Shown here piece after piece: positions 35,350 to 42,413 of a DNA stretch of 44,266 nt (its first letter is position 1; each line of letters opens with the position of its first letter). Source of the DNA: Pseudonocardia sp. SCN 73-27 (GTDB lineage: Bacteria > Actinomycetota > Actinomycetes > Mycobacteriales > Pseudonocardiaceae). The stretch is taken from assembly GCA_001725415.1 (NCBI GenBank), contig MEGH01000052.1:1-44266 (forward strand), written 5' to 3'. The notes beneath the pieces are model-generated. The model made no database searches, had not been told where the DNA came from, and worked only from the letters and a program-made list of their open reading frames with translations. The translations under genes and the position numbers were made by a program.

Positions 35350-35553
35350 TCAGATGGGGCGGACCGAGTCGGCCTGCGGGCCCTTGGCGCCCTGGCTGGC
35401 CTCGAAGTCGACCCGCTGGTTCTCCTCGAGGGTCCGGAAGCCGTCCGACTGGATGGCCGAGTAGTGGACGAAGACGTCCGGTCCGTTGTCGTCGGTGGCG
35501 ATGAAGCCGAAGCCCTTCTCGGCGTTGAACCACTTGACGGTGCCCTGCGGCAT
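35350..35553 (-). CDS. cspA: Cold-shock protein, CspA family
   Basis: A 67-residue single OB-fold RNA chaperone that melts mRNA structure. RNP1 KGFGFI is at 13-18 and RNP2 VFVHYS at 27-32, with the start [20 protein letters not shown] being canonical. ATG at 35553 has a GGGAGA site. A long untranslated leader is likely, as for many csp genes, and the gene ends in a good hairpin. It appears monocistronic. Confidence 0.97.
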   Translation of the reverse strand: MPQGTVKWFNAEKGFGFIATDDNGPDVFVHYSAIQSDGFRTLEENQRVDFEASQGAKGPQADSVRPI

Positions 35554-36177
35554 GCGTTTCTCCCACACGTGAAGCGAATCCGGACGACACCGTGCCGACC
35601 GGAGGCTGCGCGACACCGACATGGGGAGGTTTGCTCCTCGACGTCGGCGAAGCCCACCGTCACTCTCCACGCACGCTTCACAACGATCGAGGAAAACACG
35701 ACTGCAACCGCGCGGGAACCTATCACGCGAGGTGTGAGCTGCGACGACGGATGCGGATCTCGACACGCCGCGCCCTTCTGCGGCGTCCCCCACACCGCCC
35801 GTCGTCGCCCGGGCCGGACACCCGGACCGGCGACGCACGCGCCGGTCACCGCTGGTGGTCACTGGCGTCACATCGATGACGGCCGGTAACGCCATCCCCC
35901 CATCGTGGCGATCCCGCCCAACTCGTACGCCGACGGGTGATCACCACCCGATCCGGAGGGCGATGAGCGGCGGGTCGCGCGGCGCGCCCCCTCTCCCACG
36001 GGTGTGGCCACTCCGTCGGGGGACCGTCGTCCGGGGGTTCAGATTCATCGTCGTCGCTTTGCGTGAGCACAATCGGCGCGAATTCACAGCGGCACGAAAA
36101 TGCACCCCTGTGCGTGAGCAGAAGTGCGACGCATGATTCCGACGAACTCGTCCCCTCGCACTTCCCTGGAGGAACAG
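35554..36177. other. Intergenic region: cspA leader and promoter region of the repeat-protein gene
   Basis: On the minus strand, TAGGTT (35717-35722) preceded by TGA is a possible cspA -10, which would give a leader of about 160 nt. On the plus side an identical TGCGTGAGCA occurs at 36060-36069 and 36111-36120, 51 bp apart, in front of the Val/Pro repeat gene. The frames crossing 35846-36235 do not look like protein. No other gene seen. Confidence 0.4.
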
Positions 36178-36909
36178 GTGCGCTCGCGTAGATTGGCCGC
36201 CTCGATCGTCGCCGTTGCGACGAGCTGCACAGCACTCGTGCTCGGCTCGGGAGTCGCCTCGGCCGCCGAGGCCGAACAGCTCCCGGCGGTACCGGCCGTG
36301 CCGGTGGTCCCCGCCGTCCCCGTGACCCCGCTCGGCTCGCTGCTCAACGGCGTCCTCGTGACGGTCCAGGGCCTCGTACCGGGACTCGTGGGCGGCATCG
36401 TCCCGCTGCCCGCCGTCCCGGCGGTGCCCGCGGTCCCGGCCGTACCCGTCGTGCCGTTGCCCGTGGACACCCCCGGCGTCGTCCCCCAGGCCGCCGACCA
36501 GCTCCCGCCGCTGCCGCCCGTGCCGTCGGTCCCCGGCGTCCCGGCTGTTCCCGCGCTTCCGACCGACGTCCCGGCCGTCCCGGCGGTGCCGGGCGTCCCC
36601 ACCGACGTGCCGTGCGTCCCGGCCGTGCCGGACGTCCCGGCGGTCCCGACGGACGCGCCCGCCGTCCCGGGCGTCCCTGCCGACATCCCGGCGGTGCCGG
36701 CCGTTCCCGCCGACGTCCCCGCGGTGCCCTGCGTGCCCGCCGACGTGCCCGCGGTGCCGGCTGTCCCGACCGACGTCCCCGCGGTGCCGGCCGTCCCGAC
36801 CGACGTCCCCGCGGTGCCGGCCGTGCCGACGGACGTCCCGGCCGTGCCGACCGACACCCCCGCCCTGCCTGCCGACGTGCCGGCCCTGCCCGCCGGCGCC
36901 GCGAGCTGA
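36178..36909 (+). CDS. Secreted Val/Pro-rich decapeptide-repeat protein
   Basis: A 243-residue exported protein. GTG at 36178 follows GGAGGAACAG and gives a clean signal peptide (RRLAASIVAVATSCTALVLG, cleavage after VASAA). The mature part is built almost only of Ala, Val, Pro with Thr, Asp, Leu and Gly. It begins with AVPAVPVVPAVPV runs, then a hydrophobic LLNGVLVTVQGLVPGLVGGI segment, and then ten-residue units TDVPAVPAVP, nearly perfect from about residue 195. Two Cys occur (DVPCVP, AVPCVP) that could cross-link. It lacks LPXTG or a C-terminal helix. I know no assigned function; a cell-wall or extracellular structural role is inference. The frame is open to 36124, but that start would spoil the signal peptide. 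Confidence 0.8.
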   Translation: MRSRRLAASIVAVATSCTALVLGSGVASAAEAEQLPAVPAVPVVPAVPVTPLGSLLNGVLVTVQGLVPGLVGGIVPLPAVPAVPAVPAVPVVPLPVDTPGVVPQAADQLPPLPPVPSVPGVPAVPALPTDVPAVPAVPGVPTDVPCVPAVPDVPAVPTDAPAVPGVPADIPAVPAVPADVPAVPCVPADVPAVPAVPTDVPAVPAVPTDVPAVPAVPTDVPAVPTDTPALPADVPALPAGAAS

Positions 36910-37059
36910 CGATTCCTGAATTCGATTCCCGGAATGTCCGGGGCCCGGCGGAGAGACCCGAAGGGAAAGAGCCGGAGAAATGGGGTCGGCAATTCCCACG
37001 CCCCGGGCTCCGGTCGACCGCACCGGCCCTGAATTCCGTCCGAGCCCCGGAGGACGGGC

Positions 37060-37091
37060 GCGGGGTGCGACGCGCGAGCGCCGCACCCCGC
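37060..37091. terminator. Terminator between repeat-protein and TetR genes
   Basis: GCGGGGTGCG (37060-37069) and CGCACCCCGC (37082-37091) form a perfect 10-bp stem with a 12-nt loop in the convergent gap, 57 nt past the TetR gene end and 150 nt past the repeat-protein end. Confidence 0.65.
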
Positions 37092-37148
37092 ATCGTCACG
37101 TCGTGTCGACGGCCCCATCGCGACGATCACGCCCCGTGAGCGCGGACG

Positions 37149-37757
37149 TCAGGCCTCGCCCGGCACCAGGCCCGTCTCGAGCGCCCTGAAGGCCTCGTCG
37201 AGGAGCTCGCGCAGCTCGTCGTCACCGGTCAGCCACGTCTCGTACGCGGCGAGCGCGACGCCGAGGCTCGCGTGCCCCACCGTCAGCGGGACGAGCGCCT
37301 CCGGGGAGGTGCCGAGCCGCAGCGCCACGTAGTCGGCGACGACCTGGCGCCACGCCGCGTACCGCAGGGTCGAGTAGGCCTGCAGGGTCGGCGTGCCGAG
37401 GATGAGCCGCAGCCGCTGCCGGTGCCAGGGCTGTTCCTCGGGGTCGACGTCGTTGAAGTCGAGCACGACCTGGCGGATGCCGGTCATGACGGGGACGTCG
37501 GGGGCCAGGGCGGCGAAGGTCGCCCGCATCCGCGTGAGCTGCTCGTCGAAGGCGCCCCACGGCACGTCGTTCTTCGAGGCGTAGTAGCGGAAGAACGTGC
37601 GGCGGCCGATGCCGGCCGCCTGGGCGATGTCGTCGACGGTGGTGGCGTCGAAGCCGCGTTCCGCGAAGAGGTCGAGTGCGATGTGCTCGATCTCGAATCT
37701 CGACGTGACCGGCCGGCGGCCCGCGCGGCGGGACCCCTCGTCGGCGACAGCGGACAT
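37149..37757 (-). CDS. TetR-family regulator resembling MftR
   Basis: A 202-residue TetR/AcrR repressor. The HTH covers residues 20-66: SRFEIEHIALDLFAERGFDA, TTVDDIAQAAGIGRRTFFRY and YASKNDVPWGAFDEQL. This wording, with PWG after the HTH and RHRQR-like WHRQRLRLILGTPTLQAYST in the ligand domain, closely recalls MftR, the regulator of mycofactocin clusters. No mft gene is present within the window. It follows the cupin gene by 32 nt on the same strand. ATG at 37757 or GTG at 37763 may be the start. Ligand is unknown; acyl-CoA is known for MftR homologues. Confidence 0.88.
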   Translation of the reverse strand: MSAVADEGSRRAGRRPVTSRFEIEHIALDLFAERGFDATTVDDIAQAAGIGRRTFFRYYASKNDVPWGAFDEQLTRMRATFAALAPDVPVMTGIRQVVLDFNDVDPEEQPWHRQRLRLILGTPTLQAYSTLRYAAWRQVVADYVALRLGTSPEALVPLTVGHASLGVALAAYETWLTGDDELRELLDEAFRALETGLVPGEA

Positions 37758-37789
37758 CGTCACAGCATGTCACGTGCCACCGGAACGGA

Positions 37790-38167
37790 TCATGCGATCC
37801 AGGCGGGGACGACCGGCTCCGCCCCGGCGACGAGGGCGTGCGCGCCACCCGCACCGGTGACGACGGCGGTGAACCCGGTGTCCGCGTCGGCGACGATGCG
37901 GCGGACGACCCCGGCGGGGAGCACGACGGTGTCGCCGGGGGCGAGGGGCACGTCATCGGCGCCCGCGAGGCGGACGGTCGCGCCGCCGGCCACGGCACGC
38001 CAGATCTGTTCGGCGTCCATGGCGTGCTCGGGCCCGGCCGCCCCGGGCGCCATCTCGACCTGCCACAGCGCGTGGCCGGATCCGCCGAGGGTGGGTGAGG
38101 CGAACGTCGTCATGACGGCGTTGGGGGTCTCGGTGCGGCGGACCTCACCGCGGCGTACGACGGGCAT
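37790..38167 (-). CDS. Small cupin-domain protein
   Basis: A 125-residue single-cupin protein. The double-stranded beta-helix motifs are HALWQVEMAPGAAGPEHAMD, where only one His of the usual metal set is seen, and APGDTVVLPAGVVRRI. A metal-binding triad is thus incomplete (HxH lost), so a sensor or binding role is as likely as catalysis. It has a strong AGGAGGT site, is divergent from a MarR gene and 32 nt ahead of the TetR gene, so it is probably co-transcribed with the latter. Function unknown. Confidence 0.85.
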   Translation of the reverse strand: MPVVRRGEVRRTETPNAVMTTFASPTLGGSGHALWQVEMAPGAAGPEHAMDAEQIWRAVAGGATVRLAGADDVPLAPGDTVVLPAGVVRRIVADADTGFTAVVTGAGGAHALVAGAEPVVPAWIA

Positions 38168-38184
38168 CGGAACCTCCTATGATG

Positions 38185-38199
38185 GACAACCACGTTGTC
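38185..38199. promoter_or_regulatory. MarR-type operator in the cupin/marR divergent promoter
   Basis: GACAAC-CAC-GTTGTC is a perfect palindrome with 6-bp arms, 17 nt from the cupin start. A further half-site GGTTGTCG lies at 38215-38222, abutting the marR start codon. This is the expected arrangement for a MarR protein that controls itself and its divergent neighbour. Confidence 0.65.
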
Positions 38200-38222
38200 G
38201 AATACAGTAAACGAGGTTGTCG

Positions 38223-38705
38223 ATGTCGTCCAGCGCTGCTCCCCACGTGCCGATGAGCGGCGCCGAGCTCGCCCTGCGCCTGCTCGCCGCGTTCCGCGAC
38301 CTCGTGGACGACCTGCACGTCGAGCTCGCCCAGCGCGGACACGGCGACGCCCGCCCCCTCCACGGGTTCGCCCTGCAGGCCATCGGCCCCGCAGGCGCCA
38401 CCGCCGTCGAACTCGGCGAGCGGCTGGGCGTCAGCAAGCAGGCGGCCGGCAAGACCGTCGACGCGCTCGTCGACCGCGGCTACGTCCGCCGCGACGCCGA
38501 CCCGGGCGACGCGCGTCGCAAGATCGTGACGGTCACTGCGCGCGGCCACGAGATGCTCGCCCTGTCCGCCGACATCTTCGGACGACTCCGCGACGAGCGC
38601 GCCGCAGGCATCGGCGACGACATGCCCGCCTTCGAGACCGCCCTGCGCGCCCTGGCCCCCGACCTCGGCTCCGGCCTCGACTCCCCCGGCTGGTTCGCCC
38701 GCTGA
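38223..38705 (+). CDS. MarR-family transcription regulator
   Basis: A 160-residue winged-helix regulator. The core is RPLHGFALQAIGPAGATAVE, LGERLGVSKQAAGKTVDALV (recognition helix) and RGYVRRDADPGDARRKIVTV (wing, with the DxRxxxVxxT pattern). The ATG at 38223 is preferred over the TTG two codons upstream because ACGAGG is spaced correctly. It is divergent from the cupin-TetR pair with 55 bp between starts; the palindrome there is its probable target. Confidence 0.92.
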   Translation: MSSSAAPHVPMSGAELALRLLAAFRDLVDDLHVELAQRGHGDARPLHGFALQAIGPAGATAVELGERLGVSKQAAGKTVDALVDRGYVRRDADPGDARRKIVTVTARGHEMLALSADIFGRLRDERAAGIGDDMPAFETALRALAPDLGSGLDSPGWFAR

Positions 38706-39160
38706 CGCACGTCGTGCGATGCTCGTGGCGCGGCAGGAGGATTTCCGCGACACGCCGATCGCACGAAACGCCGAGGCGGTGAACCGGAGCATTGCTCCGT
38801 TCTTCCGGTGGCCTCCGCCGAACGGCCCACCATTCCGTCCCGATCGCAACGCATGCGTGGGAACTCGTTACGCCGCGCGCCATTTCCGGACAGTGGTTCG
38901 CCATTGTCGAACGAATGACACGCCGATTCCGAAATATTTCGCCCCCGAACCTCAGCGATTCCTCAGCACGGCACCCGCCGGCAGGAGTATCACTGGAACT
39001 CGCTGCTCCGGCGGCATGTGGAGGGGCCCGGTCGCCACCGGGACCGAGGGGAGATTCGGGCCACCGCGACGGGGGAATCGCGTCGGCCCCCGGATCGATC
39101 GACGAGCTTTGCGTCGATCGGCACGGTCCGGGCGAATATGTGCGTCCCCAGGGGAACACG
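38706..39160. other. Intergenic region with palindromes before the GH18-like gene
   Basis: Composition drops locally in GC. CGAAATATTTCG at 38930-38941 is a perfect 12-bp palindrome. CGATCGACG (39096-39104) and CGTCGATCG (39112-39120) form a perfect 9-bp stem with a 7-nt loop, 41 nt before the start codon of the next gene. Frames crossing the region are Arg-rich and not protein-like. It probably contains the promoter and leader of the GH18-like gene. Confidence 0.4.
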
Positions 39161-40165
39161 ATGCCGAATCGTGTGCCGGCGATTGTCGGAACGGTTGTCG
39201 CGGCGCTGGTGGCCGCGACCGTGGCGGCCTGCGCGCCTGACCCACCGGCGCCCGCGGCCGGCGCGCCGCCGCCCACTGGGGGGCCGGCCGTCGCCGTCAC
39301 CCCGTACGTCGACGTGTCGCTGCCCGACCCGCCGCTCGTCGCCATGGCCGACGCGACCGGTGTGGACGACGCGGTCCTCGCGTTCGGGCTGGCCACCGAC
39401 GGCACGTGTGCCCCGGCGTGGGGCGGCACCGTCGCAGTCGACGACCCCGGCATCACAGACCAGGCGGCGGCCCTGCGCAACCGCGGCGGCCGGCTCACCG
39501 TCGCGACCGGCGGCGCGAGCGGCGACTACCTCGAGAACACCTGCGACACCGCGTCCGACCTGGCCGGCGCCTACACCCGGCTGCTCGACGCCACCGGCGC
39601 GACGGGGCTGGACGTCGACGTCGAGACCGACATCCCGGACGAGACCGTCGTCGCCGCGCTGCAGCAGGTCCAGCAGCAGAGGGGCGGCCACGTCAGCCTG
39701 ACCCTCCAGGTCGCCGACCAGCACCAGGGCCTCGAGGACCAGGGCCTCGACCTCGCGAGGGCCGCGGCCGCCGCCGGCCTGCGGTTCGACGTCGACGCCC
39801 TCGTCATGGACTTCCCGCCCGACGGCGCGTGGGCCCAGGCCATGACCGACGCCGTCAGCGCCACCCGCGCCCAGGTCGCGACGATCAGCCCGATGCCGGG
39901 CACGGCCGTCACGATCATGATCGGGCGCACCGACACCGGGCCCGTCACCACACTCGACGACGCCCGCACCGTGGCCCGGGACGTTGCCGCACAGGGTGTC
40001 CGCGACCTCCGCTTCTGGTCGCTCGGCCGCGACCGCGGCGGCTGTCCCGGCGCGAGCGAGGCCCGTCCCGACTGCAGCGGCGTCGCACAGCAGGACTTCG
40101 CCTTCATCGAGACCCTCCGGGACGCCGTCCGCGACGCCCCGACGACCGGACGGAACGGCTCATGA
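39161..40165 (+). CDS. GH18-like (chitinase-fold) lipoprotein
   Basis: A 334-residue exported protein. The signal peptide (VPAIVGTVVAALVAATVAAC) ends in a lipobox with Cys24, so it is membrane-anchored on the outside. A Pro/Ala linker to about 45 follows, then a TIM-barrel: VTPYVDVSLP, LAFGLATDGTCAPAWGG, NRGGRLTVATGGASGDYLEN, the active-site strand TGLDVDVETD (Asp151, Asp153, Glu155; the first Asp of DGxDxDxE is Thr), and DALVMDFPP. Chitinases of this type cleave or bind beta-GlcNAc polymers. Four-nt overlap (ATGA) with the next gene makes an operon with the anchored Pro-rich protein. The ATG at 39161 has a GGGGAA site. Substrate inferred: a GlcNAc-containing surface polymer. Confidence 0.82.
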   Translation: MPNRVPAIVGTVVAALVAATVAACAPDPPAPAAGAPPPTGGPAVAVTPYVDVSLPDPPLVAMADATGVDDAVLAFGLATDGTCAPAWGGTVAVDDPGITDQAAALRNRGGRLTVATGGASGDYLENTCDTASDLAGAYTRLLDATGATGLDVDVETDIPDETVVAALQQVQQQRGGHVSLTLQVADQHQGLEDQGLDLARAAAAAGLRFDVDALVMDFPPDGAWAQAMTDAVSATRAQVATISPMPGTAVTIMIGRTDTGPVTTLDDARTVARDVAAQGVRDLRFWSLGRDRGGCPGASEARPDCSGVAQQDFAFIETLRDAVRDAPTTGRNGS

Positions 40166-40845
40166 ACGACGCCCCCGCGACACCGCCTCTCGACCCCGGG
40201 CACGGTCCGGTCTTCGTCGACGGCACCGGCCGCCGCGGCAGGCGGGTGCGCCGCGTCGCCTACGTCGCGGCGGGGGCCTGCGCGATCTACATGGGCGTCG
40301 TCGGGATCAGTCTCGCCGCCCAGCAGGACACGCCGCTGCAGGCGCTGCCGGCGTCGGGGGTGGTCGCGGCCGGTCCGGACCCGCTGTCCGCGGGGATCCT
40401 GCAGGCCCTGCCGCAACCGATGGCGCATACCGCGGCGCGGCCGCTGGACGACGCGCTGAACCGCGCCGGGATCGCGACGGCCCGCCCGCTTCCGAGGCCC
40501 CCTGCACCGAGGACTCCACCGAGGACGGTGGTGACGGCGCCCGTCGCGCAACCGCCGGCTGTCGCCGAGGGCACCCGGGCCCCGACCCGGGCGACGGTCA
40601 CGACGACACCGCCCACGACTCCACTGCCCACGACTCGATCCACGCCTCCACCGCCCACGACGCCACCGCCGACGACGCCGCCGACCGCGGGGCGGCCCAC
40701 GACGCGGCCCACCACGACGCCGCCGACCACCACGACACGACCGTCCCCTCCGGAACCGTCGAGGACCGCCCCGTCCTCGCCGAGTGACCGCGGGCGTTCC
40801 GGGACCATCCGCTCGACCGGTGGCCGACCGGGAGGTTCGACGTGA
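40162..40845 (+). CDS. Membrane-anchored Pro/Thr-rich protein, PVFVDGTGRR family, copy A
   Basis: A 227-residue protein with a conserved N-terminus and a disordered exterior. GHGPVFVDGTGRR (13-25) precedes a basic stretch and one membrane helix (VAYVAAGACAIYMGVVGISL, 32-51); a Pro/Thr-rich tail (PPTTPLPTTRSTPPPPTTPP and similar) would lie outside the membrane. Copy B at 42414 has the same first 60 residues almost residue for residue. Both are followed, with a GTGA overlap, by the start of a deacetylase-glycosyltransferase gene; after copy A only a remnant of it remains. Function unknown; the context suggests a partner in surface polysaccharide assembly. Confidence 0.78.
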   Translation: MNDAPATPPLDPGHGPVFVDGTGRRGRRVRRVAYVAAGACAIYMGVVGISLAAQQDTPLQALPASGVVAAGPDPLSAGILQALPQPMAHTAARPLDDALNRAGIATARPLPRPPAPRTPPRTVVTAPVAQPPAVAEGTRAPTRATVTTTPPTTPLPTTRSTPPPPTTPPPTTPPTAGRPTTRPTTTPPTTTTRPSPPEPSRTAPSSPSDRGRSGTIRSTGGRPGGST

Positions 40846-41111
40846 GGCCAATCGCGGCGCCGGGCGGCCAGCGCCGGGTACCGCGACCGACGTGGGTGTT
40901 CCTCCTGCTCGCGACGGCGAGCGCTGGCGGCTCCGTGCCGCCGGTGTGGAGGCACTGCGGCGCCGTCGGCCGGCGGGGCCACGGCGGGCGCTGCGCACGG
41001 CTCGGGCTGCTCGACGTCGCCGTCGTCCAGGTCCCGCTCTCCCGGCTCGCACCCCTGCTCGTGTGTGGGCTGATCCTCCTCGGTATCGACGGCCGTAGCC
41101 GCCACCCGGCC
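40842..41111 (+). pseudogene. Truncated remnant of a polysaccharide deacetylase/glycosyltransferase gene
   Basis: Starts with GTG overlapping the stop of copy A, exactly as the intact gene does after copy B. The first part reads RRVPRPTWVFLLLATAS, matching RRVPRPKWVFLLVAMAM of the intact protein. Then the whole NodB domain is missing, and a hydrophobic piece (LGLLDVAVVQVP, then RLAPLLVCGLILLG) resembles the segment LGLVTGVGVATW and RGLELALLVLGLL that follows the deacetylase domain in the intact copy. The GT2 domain is absent. The frame has no stop until 42026 and runs antisense through the next lipoprotein, so it is not a functional gene end. Internal deletion after duplication is the simplest reading. 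Confidence 0.65.
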
Positions 41112-41189
41112 GGGCCGGCAGAAGTTGCGTCGCCCCGGCCGGTTCGCGACGGTTGCGGCCGCCGCGCGCGAACGTTCCCTGGCCGGGGC

Positions 41190-41789
41190 TCAGGTCGCGG
41201 GCCAGCACCTGCCGTTGGCGTACAGCGGCCGCGTGTCGACGGGCAGTCCCGGCGGCGGGTCGTACTCGATCGCGACCGGGCGTGCGGAGGTCAGCGAGTC
41301 CTCGCAGGCCGCGACGCGCGCGTCGGTGCCGCCGCCGATCCAGAAGGCGACATGAGCCTTCTTCGACGCGCCCCACTCCTGGATGCAGGGCGCGCAGTCG
41401 TCCTCCATGACGAAGTAGCGCTGCAGCTTCGGCGAGTAGACGAGGCCGCCGACCGGGATCTCCCGGACGTCGGTGGCCATCGTGATGGGGTCGTCGAAGG
41501 TGCCGGTGCCGCCTGCGGTGCGGTGCCGGTCCGACGGGTAGGCGATGTCCGTGCTGCCGGGAGGGTCGTTGTCGGCGGCCGCGTAGAACGTGACGATCGC
41601 CTGCACCTGGGCGGCGGCGTAGGTCCGGCTCGGCGTCGGCGGCGCGGGCGGCGTGGTCGAGGCGTCGGTGACGGGCTGCCCGCCTGCTGCCGAGCATCCC
41701 GCCGCGACCAGGCCGATGACAGCCAGCGCCGCCACCCGGCCGAATCGGGCCCGGATCCGGGCCGGCCCGTGGTCCTGGGTCGAGCTCAT
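41190..41789 (-). CDS. Hypothetical lipoprotein with possible double-psi barrel domain
   Basis: A 199-residue exported protein. The signal peptide (FGRVAALAVIGLVAAGC) ends in a lipobox with Cys32, followed by a Thr/Pro linker. The globular part reads AIVTFYAAADNDPPGSTDIA, GGTGTFDDPITMATDVREIP, VGGLVYSPKLQRYFVMEDDC and IQEWGASKKAHVAFWIGG. This G-x-G-x-x-D-P-x-T ... P-x-G-x-x-V-Y-x-P ... D-x-C sequence recalls 3D/RlpA-like double-psi barrels that act on or bind cell-wall glycans; I am not certain of the family. Three or more Cys could pair. It lies on the opposite strand inside the duplicated glycan locus. ATG at 41789 gives the best signal peptide; the frame is open to 41954. Confidence 0.7.
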   Translation of the reverse strand: MSSTQDHGPARIRARFGRVAALAVIGLVAAGCSAAGGQPVTDASTTPPAPPTPSRTYAAAQVQAIVTFYAAADNDPPGSTDIAYPSDRHRTAGGTGTFDDPITMATDVREIPVGGLVYSPKLQRYFVMEDDCAPCIQEWGASKKAHVAFWIGGGTDARVAACEDSLTSARPVAIEYDPPPGLPVDTRPLYANGRCWPAT

Positions 41790-42413
41790 CGCGTCATGCA
41801 CCGTCCGTCGGGGTCGTCGCGGAACGTCGGCTCCCGGCGCGGCACAGGCCCACACCACGCATACGGACGGGCCGGGCCGACGGTTCACCTCGCGCAGGAT
41901 GCCATCCCGCACGGGCGGCAGGTGGCGGCCATGCCGTTCGGTGTCGCACGACAACGGCCCACCCGGCAGGCGCGCCGCCGCCGGTCATCGGTGCGCGACC
42001 TTTGCGCCGTTCGGACTATTACCTGAGAGATGGTCACGATGAGTGCACAGACTCCGGAGCGGGGCACAGGTGGCCCGGGTCCGCCGCGACGCGCGCCACG
42101 CCGACGGCACGGTCGGGGTCGCCGGAACCGGATGACCGCACAAGATCGCTTCTAGCTGCTGTAACACCGACGGGTCCTGCGCCGAAATCGTCGTCGGGTG
42201 CGCGGAAGGGGCGGACCCGGGGGCGGCCCAGTCGGGACACGAGACCGACGACGCGGGCCAGGGGGCACAAGTACGTAATTCGCCCAGACGGACGTTGATT
42301 AGTCTGTTCGGAGGTCGGACGACGCTACAACGCGTCGCCCCTCTATCTGCTCCGCCCACCTCGAGCCGGGACGCCGTCCGCGTCCCGACGGACCGGACGA
42401 AACGGAAAGCGAC
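41790..42413. other. Intergenic region upstream of copy B
   Basis: 624 bp without a convincing gene. A basic 41-codon frame (42030-42155, MVTMSAQTPERGTGGPGPPR then Arg-rich) follows an AT-rich CTATT, but its composition looks like background. TTAGTCT near 42299-42305 is a probable -10 for copy B, giving a leader of about 100 nt. This leader contains the small hairpin GGGACG (42368-42373)/CGTCCC (42381-42386). Nothing resembling a known riboswitch was recognised. Confidence 0.35.

Noticed and set aside
35846-36235. Protein-coding gene on the minus strand upstream of the repeat protein
   Set aside because: The frame overlaps the signal-peptide region of the repeat gene and has no ribosome-binding site or protein-like composition.
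36540-36880. CRISPR-like or satellite array
   Set aside because: The 30-bp periodicity is the coding repeat of the Val/Pro decapeptides, with no spacers.
37100-38200. Mycofactocin biosynthesis cluster next to the MftR-like gene
   Set aside because: No MftA precursor peptide or MftB-F-like gene could be found on either strand.
42030-42155. 41-codon basic ORF upstream of copy B
   Set aside because: Arg/Pro/Gly-rich composition equals background and no ribosome-binding site is clear; kept only as a remark in the intergenic entry.
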